Shown here: one piece after another, positions 44,122 to 53,306 of the stretch
Position numbering within the stretch: the first letter of the stretch is position 1
How the letters are laid out: each line of letters starts with the position of its first letter
From: Phycicoccus flavus
GTDB lineage: Bacteria; Actinomycetota; Actinomycetes; Actinomycetales; Dermatophilaceae
Assembly: GCF_004025965.2 (NCBI RefSeq)
Contig: NZ_SAYU02000014.1
Coordinates: 1-64,000 of the forward strand
DNA: 64,000 nucleotides
Direction of reading: 5' to 3'
Made by a program: the position numbers and the translations under genes
Notes under the pieces: generated by a model
Databases searched by the model: none
Told to the model about the DNA's origin: nothing
What the model saw: only the letters and a program-made list of their open reading frames with translations

Positions 44122-44592
44122 TCATGGGCCCGCCGGCCGGGCCGGCGCGCGGGCGGGCGGCGGTCGGTCGTCGCGGACGGCCGAGGCCCCCGAGTTCTCG
44201 TCGTCCCCCGCCCCGTCCACGAGTGCACTGGCCACGTCACGCAGCTTGCGGTTGGCACGGCAGCTCGTCTCGACCAGCAGAGTGAAGGCACGGTCGGCGG
44301 GCACGTCGTGACGCGCCATGAGGATTCCGGTGGCCTGCCCGATGACCGTGCGGGTCTTCAGGGCCTCCTCGAGCTGCCTCACCTTGGCGGTCAGCTCGCT
44401 CCGCGAACAGGGAGACTGATCCGACGTGGCTGCGCCGTCCGCCGGGGAGGTGCCGTCGTCCGGACGCGGACGCCGCCCCGTGTCGACGCTGCGGTCCCTC
44501 CGGCGGCGTACCGTCGCGAGCTCGTCGGGCACGGCCGACGGCGCATCGCTGGTGACCGGTACGGACGGTGTGGTGTGCTGCTCGGGACCCAT
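44122..44592 (-). CDS. ANTAR-domain protein without a sensor domain
   Basis: 156 residues. The first 65 are a low-complexity Pro/Ser/Arg-rich linker. The ANTAR domain covers about 66-130: SELTAKVRQLEEALKTRTVIGQATGILMA, then VPADRAFTLLVETSCRANRKLRDVA. An RNA-binding antiterminator by family. With the two GAF-ANTAR genes it makes three such regulators in 2.2 kb. Separate transcription is likely because of 207 bp between it and the next gene. Confidence 0.85.
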   Translation of the reverse strand: MGPEQHTTPSVPVTSDAPSAVPDELATVRRRRDRSVDTGRRPRPDDGTSPADGAATSDQSPCSRSELTAKVRQLEEALKTRTVIGQATGILMARHDVPADRAFTLLVETSCRANRKLRDVASALVDGAGDDENSGASAVRDDRPPPARAPARPAGP

Positions 44593-44699
44593 GTCGTGCT
44601 CCCCTGGTCATGACGGAAGACGTCACCGGGGTCTCGGGCGACAACCCGAGGAAAGTACCACGGACCACGGAGCACGGACCTGGCGCGGCGCGTCGTCGC

Positions 44700-45785
44700 T
44701 CACAGCGCCCGTCGCTGCGCGACCAGCGGACAGAGGAACGGGTCGACGCGCCCGGACCCGACGGCGTTGAGATGCCGCACGACCTGCCCGTAGGCCGGCA
44801 GGAGCCCCGTCTCGGTGTACGGCAGGTTCCGCTCGGCGCAGAAGGCCCGGACCACCGGCCGGGCCCGCACGAGGTTCGGCCGCGGCATCGACGGGAACAG
44901 GTGGTGCTCGATCTGGTGGTCCAGGCCGCCCATCGCCACGGAGACCATCGGGCCGCCACTGATGTTGCGGCTGACGAGCACCTGTCGGGCGGCGAAGTCG
45001 ACGGTGGTTCCCGCCCGGACGACGGGCATCCCGATGTGGTTGGGCGCGAACGCGGCCCCCATGAGGAACCCGAAGACCGCCAGCTGGACGCCGAGCGCGG
45101 CCGCGGCCTTGCCGGGCGGCAGGACGACGAGCAGGAGGGCCGGCAGCGACCCCAGCCGGGCACCGAGGAGCACGGCTTCGACGCCGCGCCGGGCCAGCCG
45201 TTCGCGCGAGAGCACGCGGCGGATCCCGTCCGCGTGCAGCGAGACCCCCTCGAGGAGGATGAGCGGGAAGAACAACCAGCCCTGGTGGGCCGCGAGGAAG
45301 CGCAGGACCGGGACGCGGCTGCGACGGGCGTCCTCGACGGTGTAGGACAACACGCCCGCGGACACGTCGGGGTCGTGGCCCGCCCGGTTGGGGTGGGCGT
45401 GATGACGGGTGTGCTTGCCGCGCCACCATCCGTACCCGACGCCCACGAGGAGGTCCGCCACGACGAGGCTCACCCAGTCGTTCCAGCCCGCGGAGGCGAA
45501 GATCTGGCGGTGCGCGGCGTCGTGCCCGAGGAAGGCGACCTGGGTGAGGACGACGCCCAGGACGGCCGCCCACCCGAGCTGCCACCAGGTGTCGCCGATG
45601 ACGACGCAGCCGCCGACCCAACCGGCGAGCACGAGCACGGAGCCCACGAGCCGCGTCCAGTACCACCCGTGTCGTCGGCGCAACAGCCCGAGGTCGCGCA
45701 CGTCGCGCAGCAGCACCGCGTAGTCCGAGCCGGGCCGGGGACCGGCCGGGGACCGCGGGGTGAGGTCGTCGGGGGTCGAGGGCAT
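44700..45785 (-). CDS. Membrane fatty acid desaturase
   Basis: 361 residues with three histidine boxes: GHDAAHRQ, KHTRHHAHPN and HQIEHHLFPSMPR. Four or so TM segments place the di-iron site at the cytoplasmic face. The HQIEHH third box is typical of the linoleoyl-CoA/delta-6 type desaturase branch; the regiospecificity cannot be read from sequence. In this window it could supply unsaturated chains for TmsAB methylation, but that is speculation. ATG start; divergent from the DUF3105 gene by 202 bp. Confidence 0.92.
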   Translation of the reverse strand: MPSTPDDLTPRSPAGPRPGSDYAVLLRDVRDLGLLRRRHGWYWTRLVGSVLVLAGWVGGCVVIGDTWWQLGWAAVLGVVLTQVAFLGHDAAHRQIFASAGWNDWVSLVVADLLVGVGYGWWRGKHTRHHAHPNRAGHDPDVSAGVLSYTVEDARRSRVPVLRFLAAHQGWLFFPLILLEGVSLHADGIRRVLSRERLARRGVEAVLLGARLGSLPALLLVVLPPGKAAAALGVQLAVFGFLMGAAFAPNHIGMPVVRAGTTVDFAARQVLVSRNISGGPMVSVAMGGLDHQIEHHLFPSMPRPNLVRARPVVRAFCAERNLPYTETGLLPAYGQVVRHLNAVGSGRVDPFLCPLVAQRRAL

Positions 45786-45987
45786 CGGCCGGATCCGTTC
45801 TGGGTCGTCGACGAGCGGCGACGAGTCCGGGGTCCGGGGAACCGTCGGGGGCCAGGTACCCTCGGGTGGGCCCCGCCAACCGGGACGGTGTTGCCGGGAC
45901 GGTGTCGACGACGGGGCCGGGAACCTCGGCCGCGCCTCGGACGCTGGGACCAGCGACCGTGTTTCCTCTCCCCGCAGGAGTACCCCC

Positions 45988-46620
45988 GTGGCCCGCGCCG
46001 ACCGTCCGTCCCGCGCCCGACTCGAGGAGCTGCAGAAGCAGCAGCGCGCCAAGGAGCGCCGCACCCGCATCATCTGGGTCGGTGCCACGACCGTCGTCGT
46101 CCTCGCCATCGTCGGGGTCGTCGGGTTCGTCGTCGCGCGCGACGTGTCGACCCGTCCGACCCTGGACGCCGTGCAGACCTACGAGGTCGGTGCCGGGCAC
46201 GTGACGACCCCCGTCACCTACGAGCAGTCCCCGCCGGTGGGCGGCGAGCACAACCCGGTGTGGCTCAACTGCGGGGTCTACGACGCGCCGGTGCCGAACG
46301 AGCTCGCGGTCCACGCCCTCGAGCACGGCGCCGTGTGGGTCACCTACCGCCCGGACACCCCGAAGGCCCAGGTCGACGCCATGGTCGCGGACCTGCCGGA
46401 CGAGTACATGGTCGTCTCGCCCTACGACGACCTCCCGGCCCCGGCCGTGGCGTCCGCGTGGGGCCACCAGCTGATGCTCGACGGGGTGGACGACCCGCGC
46501 CTCGCCGAGTTCGTCCGCGAGTACCGCCAGGGCCCGCAGACCCCCGAGCCCGGTGCGGCCTGCACCGGCGGCAGCGACGGCACGACCAACCTGCCCGAGA
46601 CGCAGACGCCGGCGCCGTGA
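45988..46620 (+). CDS. DUF3105 membrane-anchored extracellular protein
   Basis: 210 residues: a basic N-terminus with a coiled-coil-like stretch (LEELQKQQRAKERRTR), one TM helix (about 28-50) and an extracellular DUF3105 domain with PPVGGEHNPVWLNCGVYD, LEHGAVWVTYRP and the C-terminal cysteine in AACTGG. Conserved histidines and cysteines suggest metal or copper chemistry. GTG start with CAGGAG 7 bases upstream. Stop overlaps the DUF305 start (GTGA). Confidence 0.9.
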   Translation: MARADRPSRARLEELQKQQRAKERRTRIIWVGATTVVVLAIVGVVGFVVARDVSTRPTLDAVQTYEVGAGHVTTPVTYEQSPPVGGEHNPVWLNCGVYDAPVPNELAVHALEHGAVWVTYRPDTPKAQVDAMVADLPDEYMVVSPYDDLPAPAVASAWGHQLMLDGVDDPRLAEFVREYRQGPQTPEPGAACTGGSDGTTNLPETQTPAP

Positions 46621-47276
46621 CCGGCGCGGACCGTCCGGAGCCCGACGACGCGCGCGAGGCCCCGACGGCGGTGCGCGCGGTGCCGCTGGCGCTGGCCGTC
46701 GGCGGGCTCGTCGTCGCGATGGTGCTCGGCGCGCTGGCGTCCTTCCTCGTGCTCCGCGCCACCGACGGTCCCGGCGTGCTCGACACCGGTGCCGACGCCG
46801 GGTTCGCCCGCGACATGCAGACCCACCACCGGCAGGCGGTCGAGATGGCCTTCCTCGTGCGCGACCGCACCGACGACGAGGAGGTCCGCCGCCTCGCGTT
46901 CGACATCATCACGAGCCAGCAGCAGCAGGCCGGTCAGATGTACGGGTGGCTCGTGCAGTGGGGGCTCCCCCAGACCGGGCCCCGGGCACCGATGGCCTGG
47001 GTGGGCGGCGAGCACGCCGCGCACGGAGCCACCGGGGCGATGCCCGGGATGGCGACCGACGCCCAGCTCGACGACCTGCGGGCCGCCCGGGGCGTCGAGG
47101 CCGAGCGGGTCTTCCTGCGGCTGATGATCGCCCACCACGTCGGCGGGGTCGAGATGGCGGACGCCGCGCTCGCCGACGCCCGCACCGACGAGGTCAGGGT
47201 CCTCGCCGGCGCGATCGCCACGGCGCAGACGTCGGAGATCGAGCTCATGGAGTCGATGCTCGACGCCCGCGCCTGA
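46617..47276 (+). CDS. DUF305 ferritin-like membrane-anchored protein
   Basis: 219 residues: one N-terminal TM helix (about 20-48) and an extracytoplasmic four-helix DUF305 domain. The metal-ligand pattern is duplicated: MQTHHRQAVEMA near residue 67 and MIAHHVGGVEMA near residue 167, with a Met/His-rich link (EHAAHGATGAMPGMAT). Members are often next to copper genes. Translationally coupled to the DUF3105 gene, a common actinobacterial pair. Confidence 0.92.
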   Translation: MTGADRPEPDDAREAPTAVRAVPLALAVGGLVVAMVLGALASFLVLRATDGPGVLDTGADAGFARDMQTHHRQAVEMAFLVRDRTDDEEVRRLAFDIITSQQQQAGQMYGWLVQWGLPQTGPRAPMAWVGGEHAAHGATGAMPGMATDAQLDDLRAARGVEAERVFLRLMIAHHVGGVEMADAALADARTDEVRVLAGAIATAQTSEIELMESMLDARA

Positions 47277-47285
47277 CCGACGTCG

Positions 47286-47978
47286 TCAGTCCCCGAGCCC
47301 GGCGCGGTCCACCCGGCGGTGGAAGCGCATCCCGGCGACCCCGCCGAGCAGCGCGCCCGCGAGGGCGGCCAGCGCGACGACGACGAGGGCGACGATGCCG
47401 CCGGTCGTGAGGTCGCCGGTGCTCACCGGCAGCCGGGGGAAGGCGTCGAGACGGCCGAGGACGTCGAACTGCGCCCCGGCCACGGCCGCGAGGACCGCGA
47501 CGACGATGGCGACGACGACCGCCCACAGCCACACCCCGAGGCCCTGCCGGAGGCCGTCGAAGCGGGCCATCCGGCCGGCGACGTACCCGCCGCAGAAGTA
47601 CGCGAGGAGCAGGACGAGGACGAGGACGACGCCGCTGACGATGCCGACGGTGCCGGCCGAGGAGGAGGCCTCGTCGGCGGCCGTGCCCGGGTCGGTCCCG
47701 GTGCCGACCCCGACGGCCGCGCCGGCCGCCGCGACGAGGGCGGTGAGCAGGACCGCGGTCCCGGTGGCGGTGAGCCACCCGAAGAACGCGGCGCCGATCT
47801 TCATGCCGCCGAACTGCTCGCGCTCGCGCTCGAGCACGGCGTGCCGGTCCACTCCCGCCCCCGGCGGCACGGGGTCGTGCGCCGGGTCGTCGTCGTAGCG
47901 CTCCTCGCGGCGCCCGGTGTCGTGGGTCCGGGCCCCGCGCTCGTCCGCGGGGTCGTGGGCGTCGTTCCTCGTGCTCAT
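47286..47978 (-). CDS. Hypothetical membrane protein, four TM
   Basis: 230 residues. A charged N-terminal 60 residues rich in Asp, Arg and Glu precede four TM segments (GWLTATGTAVLLTALVAAAG; VVLVLVLLLAYFCGGYVAGR; WAVVVAIVVAVLAAVAG; IVALVVVALAALAGALLG). YFCGGYVAGRMARFDG with the short cytoplasmic loop resembles actinobacterial stress-inducible membrane proteins of unknown role. 53 bp downstream of an SDR gene on the same strand and may be cotranscribed. Confidence 0.8.
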   Translation of the reverse strand: MSTRNDAHDPADERGARTHDTGRREERYDDDPAHDPVPPGAGVDRHAVLEREREQFGGMKIGAAFFGWLTATGTAVLLTALVAAAGAAVGVGTGTDPGTAADEASSSAGTVGIVSGVVLVLVLLLAYFCGGYVAGRMARFDGLRQGLGVWLWAVVVAIVVAVLAAVAGAQFDVLGRLDAFPRLPVSTGDLTTGGIVALVVVALAALAGALLGGVAGMRFHRRVDRAGLGD

Positions 47979-48031
47979 GGTGTCCTCTCGGTGGTACGGG
48001 CGGCCGGGGCGGTCGCGCCCGCGGGGGTGGG

Positions 48032-48823
48032 TCAGAGCTCGCGCCAGCCGGTGGCCCGGTCGTGGCCGTGGGCGGCCATGAGGGAGAGCCCGCCGTCGAC
48101 GACGACCGAGGCTCCGGTGAGGTAGGAGGAGCGCGGGGAGGCGAGGAAGGCGACGGCCGCGGCGACCTCCTCGACGTGGCCGGGCCGGCCGAGCGGGTTG
48201 CCGGGGCGGGTCGTCGACCACGCCTCGGACTCGTCCATGTCGTTGATGGGGGTCGCGATCTCGCCGGGCGCGACGGAGCTCACGAGGATGCCGTGCTCCC
48301 CGAGCTCGAGGGCGAGGCACTTGGTGAGCATCCCGAGACCGGCCTTGGCGACGCAGTACGCCGACGCGCCGAAGCGCGGGTGGTGCTCGTGGACGGAGGT
48401 GACGTTGACGATCCGTCCGCCACGGCCCTGGCGGACCATGTGCCGGGCCGCGACCTGGCAGTTGAGGAAGGCCCCGGTGAGGTCGGTGGCCAGCACGGTG
48501 TCCCACTGCTCGCGCTCGAGCTCGAGCACGGGGGTGGCCAGGCCGGTGCCGGCGTTGTTGACGAGGACGTCGATGCCGCCCAGCCCGTCGACGAGCTGCT
48601 CCAGGACCTCGGCGGTGGACGGGTCGGCGGTGTCCTGCCGGGCGACCAGGCACCGCTGCCCGCGCTGCTCGATCCCGCGACGGGTGTCCTCCGCCCCGTC
48701 CTCGTCGCTGTGGAAGGTGATGGCGACGTCGTGGCCCTCGGTGGCGAGAAGGTTGGCGACGGCCTTGCCGATCCCGGAGTCCCCACCGGTGACGACGGCG
48801 AGCGGCGTGTGTCGTGTACTCAT
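48032..48823 (-). CDS. Short-chain dehydrogenase/reductase
   Basis: 263 residues, classical SDR: VVTGGDSGIGKA nucleotide loop, NNAG in VLVNNAGTG, catalytic serine in VTSVHEHHP, AYCVAKAG (Tyr/Lys) and a C-terminal LTGASVVVDGGLSL. Resembles glucose 1-dehydrogenase and 3-oxoacyl reductases; the substrate is open. Cytoplasmic, NAD(P)-dependent. ATG start. Divergent from the SDR-SRPBCC gene. Confidence 0.88.
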   Translation of the reverse strand: MSTRHTPLAVVTGGDSGIGKAVANLLATEGHDVAITFHSDEDGAEDTRRGIEQRGQRCLVARQDTADPSTAEVLEQLVDGLGGIDVLVNNAGTGLATPVLELEREQWDTVLATDLTGAFLNCQVAARHMVRQGRGGRIVNVTSVHEHHPRFGASAYCVAKAGLGMLTKCLALELGEHGILVSSVAPGEIATPINDMDESEAWSTTRPGNPLGRPGHVEEVAAAVAFLASPRSSYLTGASVVVDGGLSLMAAHGHDRATGWREL

Positions 48824-48919
48824 ACCGCCCCGGTACCCGGCGCGGCGGTCCGCAACCCCTTCCACGCGTGGCGACCGCGACGGGCGGGTACCCGGTCCGT
48901 ACCGATCCCAGGAGGTCCC

Positions 48920-50296
48920 GTGCCCCGACCCCGACCCGTCACCGGTGCCCTCGTCACCGGCGCCTCGAGCGGGATCGGCCGTGCCGTCGCGCTGCGGCTC
49001 GCCCGCGACGGCGTCCCGCTCGTCCTCGCCGCCCGGTCCGGGCAGGCGCTGGAGGAGGTGGCCGCGGGTTGCCGGGCCGCCGGCGCCGAGGCGCGCGTGC
49101 TCGTCCTCGACGTGCGCGACGACGCCGCCGTCGCCGAGGCGGTCGATGCCGCGGCGGACGCGTACGGCGCCGGGCTCGTCGTCGTCCACGCCGCCGCCGT
49201 CGTCGCCTACGGGCACGTCGAGGAGGTCCCGGGCGAGGTCATCGACGAGGTCGTGCGCACCGACGTCCTCGGCACCCTGTCGGTCTGCCGGGCCGCGCTG
49301 CAGGCCTTCCGCCGCACCGGGGGCGGGCACCTCGTCGTCGTCGGGTCGCTGCTCGGTGAGATCGCGACGCCGTACATGGGGTCCTACGTGCTGTCGAAGT
49401 GGGCCGTCCACGGGCTGGTCCGCACCCTGCAGATCGAGACCCGCGACCGCGTGGACACCCACGTCTCGCTCGTCGCCCCCGGCGGCATCGACACCCCGGT
49501 CTACCGGCAGGCCGCCTCGGTCATGGGACGGCACGGGCAGCCCCCTCCCCCGGTTCTCGGGGCCGACGACGTCGCCGACCGCGTGGCCCGCGTCCTGCGC
49601 CGGCCGCGGCGGCTCACCCACGTGGGGCCCGCCAACCTGCTCGCGGTCGCCGGCTTCCGCCTGGCCCCGGGCCTGTTCGACGTGCTCGTCACCCCGATGA
49701 TGCGCACCCTGGGCCTCGCCCCCTGGACCGGTCTCGACGCGACGGCGGGCAACGTCCACGACCCGCGCCATCCCGCACCGCCCCCGACCGACGACCCCGA
49801 GGAGACCCCGATGACCGAGCACCGCGAGCTGCACCGACCCCGGGTGTCCCGGACGGTGGCCGCGCCGGCGTCGGCGGTGTGGGACGTCATCGCCGACGGC
49901 TGGCAGTACTCGACGTGGGTCGTCGGCACCGCCCGGGTGCGCGACGTCGACCCGCAGTGGCCCGCCCCGGGCAGCCGGCTGCACCACAGCGTCGGCCCTT
50001 GGCCGCTGACCCTGTCCGACTCCACCTCGGTCGAGTCCGCCGAGCCGCCGCACCGCGTCGTGCTCACCGCGCGCGGCTGGCCGGCCGGGGAGGCGCGGGT
50101 CGAGATCGAGATCGTGCCCGACGGGCCGGCGACGTGCACCGTCTCCATCGCCGAGGACGCCTCCACCGGACCGGCCCGGCTCGTCCCGCTGCCGGTCCGA
50201 CAGGCCGGGATGCTGCCGCGGAACCGGGAGACCCTGCACCGGCTGGCGCTCGTGGCCGAGGGCCGGCACCGCGAGCAGCTGCGCGCGGACGGCTGA
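48920..50296 (+). CDS. SDR oxidoreductase fused to an SRPBCC lipid-binding domain
   Basis: 458 residues in one uninterrupted frame. Residues 1-285 are an SDR: LVTGASSGIGRA, VVGSLLGEIATPYMGSYVLSKWA with the Tyr-x3-Lys pair. After a Pro/Asp linker, residues about 298-458 are an SRPBCC (START/polyketide cyclase) domain beginning MTEHRELHRPRVSRTVAAPA. The fused start is a GTG with AGGAGG 5 bases upstream. The second domain has its own ATG at 49811 preceded by GAGGAG 7 bases upstream, so a free SRPBCC protein may also be made. Substrate unknown. Confidence 0.87.
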   Translation: MPRPRPVTGALVTGASSGIGRAVALRLARDGVPLVLAARSGQALEEVAAGCRAAGAEARVLVLDVRDDAAVAEAVDAAADAYGAGLVVVHAAAVVAYGHVEEVPGEVIDEVVRTDVLGTLSVCRAALQAFRRTGGGHLVVVGSLLGEIATPYMGSYVLSKWAVHGLVRTLQIETRDRVDTHVSLVAPGGIDTPVYRQAASVMGRHGQPPPPVLGADDVADRVARVLRRPRRLTHVGPANLLAVAGFRLAPGLFDVLVTPMMRTLGLAPWTGLDATAGNVHDPRHPAPPPTDDPEETPMTEHRELHRPRVSRTVAAPASAVWDVIADGWQYSTWVVGTARVRDVDPQWPAPGSRLHHSVGPWPLTLSDSTSVESAEPPHRVVLTARGWPAGEARVEIEIVPDGPATCTVSIAEDASTGPARLVPLPVRQAGMLPRNRETLHRLALVAEGRHREQLRADG

Positions 50297-50306
50297 GCGC
50301 CGCCGC

Positions 50307-51905
50307 TCAGTCCTCGCGCAGCACCCGGGACCAGGCGGTCCGCACGAGCGCGCGGCGCACCGGACCCAGCGTGCCCTCCTGCCGCAGCGCGGCGACGGCG
50401 GCGTTCCAGCCGCAGGCCCCGTGCACACCGCCGCCGGGATGGGCGGCGGCCCCGGCCAGGAAGAGCCCGGCGACGGGGGTCTCGGGGCGCCCGAGCCCCC
50501 GGGTGGGGCGCAGGACGAGCTGCTGGTGCAGGCCGGCGGTGCCCCCGTTGAGCGCGCCGACGGAGAGGTTGGCGTCCCGCCCCTCGAGGTCGCGCGGTCC
50601 CTGGACGTGGCGGGCGACGACGTGCCCGCCGAACCCCGGCGCGACCTGCTCGACCGCCGCCTCGACCCCGCGCACGACGGCCTCGACGGCGTCCGGGTCG
50701 CCCGCCGCGTCCCGCGGCACGTGGGTGTAGCCCCACGCGGACTCGGTCCCGGCCGGCGAGCGGGTGGCGTCGGCGGTGGTCATCTGGCCGAAGAGGACGA
50801 ACGGCGGGTCCGGGACCCGCCCGACGGCGAGGTCGGCCGAGACGTCGACGAGGCCGTCGTCGTCGCGGCCGAGATGGACGGTGCCGGCGCCTCGGGCCTC
50901 GCCCGCCGTCCACGGCACCGGGGCGTCCAGGGCCCAGTCGACCTTGAGCGTCGCCGGGTCCCACTGGAAGCGGTCGAGGTCGTGCAGCAGGCGCGGCGGC
51001 AGGTGCCGCTCGCCCACGAGGTCGCGGTAGAGCGACGGGGCCGAGACGTCCGCGAGGACCGCCCTGCGGGCCCGCAGCCGCTCCCCGCCGCGCAGCCGGA
51101 CGCCGCGGGCCCTGCCTCCGGCGACGAGCACCTCCTCGACCGGGCTGCCGCACCGCACCTGCACCCCGGCCGCCTCGGCCCGTCGCCGCAGCGCGGTCGC
51201 GAGCACCCCGGCCCCGCCGCGCGGCACGGGGAACCCGACGTCCTGCGCCAGCATGACGAGCAGCCAGCCGAACACGGCACTGCCCGCGCCCTCGGGCGGC
51301 AGGTCGCTGTGCATGGCGTTGCCCGTGAGCAGGGCCCGCGGGCCCTCGCCGCGGAACTCCTCGCGGCCGAGGCGCCGGGCGGACAGCGCGGCGAGCCGGG
51401 CCAGGTCCAGCGCCCCGGACACGCGGGTCCGGCCGAGCAGCCGCAGCCCCGCGCGGACCGGCGGGAACGGGGTGAAGAGCAGGTCGAGCAGGGGGTCGCG
51501 CACGGCGTCCCAGCCGGCGACCATGCGCAGCCAGGCGTCGCCGTCCCCGGCGGCCTGCGCCTCGAACCCCGCGGCGCTCCGGTCGGGGTCGTGGTGCACG
51601 ACGGCGCCCCGGCCGTCGGGGAAGGCGTGCGCGACCGGGGACGGCGCGCGCTCCCAGCGCAGACCGTGCGCCCCGAGGTCGAGGTCGCGGATCACCGGGC
51701 TGGCCGCGGCCAGCGGGTAGAACGCGCTGAAGAGGTCGGTGACGAAGCCGGGCGCCGTGACCTCGGCGCTGCGCACCGCGCCGCCGACCTCGTCCTCGGC
51801 CTCCACCAGCACGACGTCCCACCCGGCGTCGGCCAGCGCGATCGCGGCCACGAGCCCGTTCGGGCCCGCGCCCACGACCACCGCGTCACTCGTCACCGCG
51901 CCCAC
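50307..51905 (-). CDS. FAD-dependent oxidoreductase (phytoene desaturase-like)
   Basis: 532 residues. N-terminal dinucleotide-binding motif VVVGAGPNGLVAAIALADAG followed by EAEDEVGGAVRS. The C-terminal FAD contact GLFLAGAAAHPGGGVHGACG matches the CrtI/NAD(P)-FAD amine oxidase superfamily. The family also covers uncharacterised actinobacterial oxidoreductases, and no carotenoid genes are nearby, so a carotenoid role should not be assumed. GTG start; a second GTG three codons later is possible. Converges on the SDR-SRPBCC gene. Confidence 0.85.
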   Translation of the reverse strand: MGAVTSDAVVVGAGPNGLVAAIALADAGWDVVLVEAEDEVGGAVRSAEVTAPGFVTDLFSAFYPLAAASPVIRDLDLGAHGLRWERAPSPVAHAFPDGRGAVVHHDPDRSAAGFEAQAAGDGDAWLRMVAGWDAVRDPLLDLLFTPFPPVRAGLRLLGRTRVSGALDLARLAALSARRLGREEFRGEGPRALLTGNAMHSDLPPEGAGSAVFGWLLVMLAQDVGFPVPRGGAGVLATALRRRAEAAGVQVRCGSPVEEVLVAGGRARGVRLRGGERLRARRAVLADVSAPSLYRDLVGERHLPPRLLHDLDRFQWDPATLKVDWALDAPVPWTAGEARGAGTVHLGRDDDGLVDVSADLAVGRVPDPPFVLFGQMTTADATRSPAGTESAWGYTHVPRDAAGDPDAVEAVVRGVEAAVEQVAPGFGGHVVARHVQGPRDLEGRDANLSVGALNGGTAGLHQQLVLRPTRGLGRPETPVAGLFLAGAAAHPGGGVHGACGWNAAVAALRQEGTLGPVRRALVRTAWSRVLRED

Positions 51906-51983
51906 CCTACGGTCGGCGACGGGACGGCTCCTCGGGTCCGGGGTCGTCCCGGCCGCTCGGCGCGGGAGGGGGCCACGGCGGGG

Positions 51984-53186
51984 TCAGGCCCCGGCCGGAC
52001 GCCGCCCCGGCTCCAGGACGACCTTGACCATGCCGTCCTCCTTGGCCTGGAACGTCGCGTACGCGTCCGGTGCCTCCTCCAGGGTCAGGCGGTGCGTGGC
52101 GAAGTCGTCGACGCCGAGCGGGTCGTCGTCGGTGAGCAGCGGCAGGATCTCGGGCACCCAGCGCTTGACGTTGGCCTGCCCCATCCGCAGCGTGACCTGC
52201 TTGTCGAAGAGGGTCATCATCGGCAGCGGGTCCGTCATGCCGCCGTACACGCCGCTGAGGGACACGGTGCCGCCCCGGCGGACGGCGTCGATCGCGGTGT
52301 AGAACGCCGCGAGGCGGTCGATCCCGACGCGGGTCATCACCGGCTTGGTCACCGCCGACGGCAGCGCCCCGATGATCTTGTGCGACAGCTTGGCCACGCC
52401 GGAGCCGTGCGCCTCCATCCCGACGGCGTCGACGACGCCGTCGGCGCCCCGGCCCTGGGTGAGGTCGCGCACGGCGTCGCCCACCTCGTCGACCTCGCGC
52501 AGGTCGATGGTCGTCACGCCGCGGGCCCCGGCCCGGTCGAGGCGGGCGTCGACGAGGTCGACCCCGATGACCTGGCGCACGCCGCGCTGCTGGGCGATGC
52601 GGCAGGCCATGTCGCCGATCGGCCCGAGCCCCAGCACGAGGAGCGTGCCGTCGGGGTCCGGGTCGGCGTACTCCACGCCCTGCCAGGCGGTCGGCAGCAC
52701 GTCGGAGAGGTAGACGAAGCGCTCGTCGCCGGGCCCCTCGGGCACCTTGACGTGGGTGTAGGAGGCGTGCGGCACCCGTAGGTACTCCGCCTGCCCGCCC
52801 GGGAGGGCGCCGTACAGCTCGGAGTAGCCGAAGAGCGTCGCCCCGGTCCCCTGGTCGGTGTTCTGGGTGGTCTCGCACTGGCTCTGCAGCCCGCGCTCGC
52901 ACATCCAGCACGTCCCGCAGCAGACCTGGAACGGGATGACCACCCGGTCCCCCACGGCGAGGTCCGTGACGTCGCCGCCGACCTCCTCGACGACACCCAT
53001 GGCCTCGTGGCCGAGCACGTCACCGGGCGTCATGAACGCCCCCAACGGCTCGTAGAGGTGCAGGTCGGACCCGCAGATGTTCGTGCTCGTCACCCGGATG
53101 ACGGCGTCGCCCGGCTCCTCGATCCGTGGGTCGGGCACCTCCTCGACCCGGACGTCCTTCGTTCCCTGCCACACCACTGCTCGCAC
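51984..53186 (-). CDS. Zinc-dependent alcohol/aldehyde dehydrogenase (MDR family)
   Basis: 400 residues. Catalytic zinc site NICGSDLHLYEP and GHEAMGVVEEVG; structural zinc cysteines in QVCCGTCWMCERGLQSQC. The Rossmann fold is VLGLGPIGDMACRIAQQRG. Overall shape (long insert with TQNTDQGTGATLFGYSELYG) is that of glutathione-independent formaldehyde dehydrogenase-like enzymes. The start is a GTG (VRAVVWQ) 6 bases after AGGAGG, in preference to an upstream start. Divergent from an SDR gene by 120 bp. Confidence 0.92.
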   Translation of the reverse strand: MRAVVWQGTKDVRVEEVPDPRIEEPGDAVIRVTSTNICGSDLHLYEPLGAFMTPGDVLGHEAMGVVEEVGGDVTDLAVGDRVVIPFQVCCGTCWMCERGLQSQCETTQNTDQGTGATLFGYSELYGALPGGQAEYLRVPHASYTHVKVPEGPGDERFVYLSDVLPTAWQGVEYADPDPDGTLLVLGLGPIGDMACRIAQQRGVRQVIGVDLVDARLDRAGARGVTTIDLREVDEVGDAVRDLTQGRGADGVVDAVGMEAHGSGVAKLSHKIIGALPSAVTKPVMTRVGIDRLAAFYTAIDAVRRGGTVSLSGVYGGMTDPLPMMTLFDKQVTLRMGQANVKRWVPEILPLLTDDDPLGVDDFATHRLTLEEAPDAYATFQAKEDGMVKVVLEPGRRPAGA

Positions 53187-53306
53187 TGTCGGCCTCCTGC
53201 CGTCGGTCGTCATGGACACCTACCCGCGTCCGGGTGCGGGCACACCCGCCGTCGAGGGTCGGCGGGCCGCGGTGTCCCGGAGGGGCGCGCCGGGTACTCC
53301 CCCGGC

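Noticed and set aside
50307-51905. Assignment of the FAD oxidoreductase as phytoene desaturase (crtI) supplying retinal for the heliorhodopsin
   Set aside because: It is 24 kb away, has no other carotenoid gene beside it, and belongs to a broad family where CrtI is only one member.
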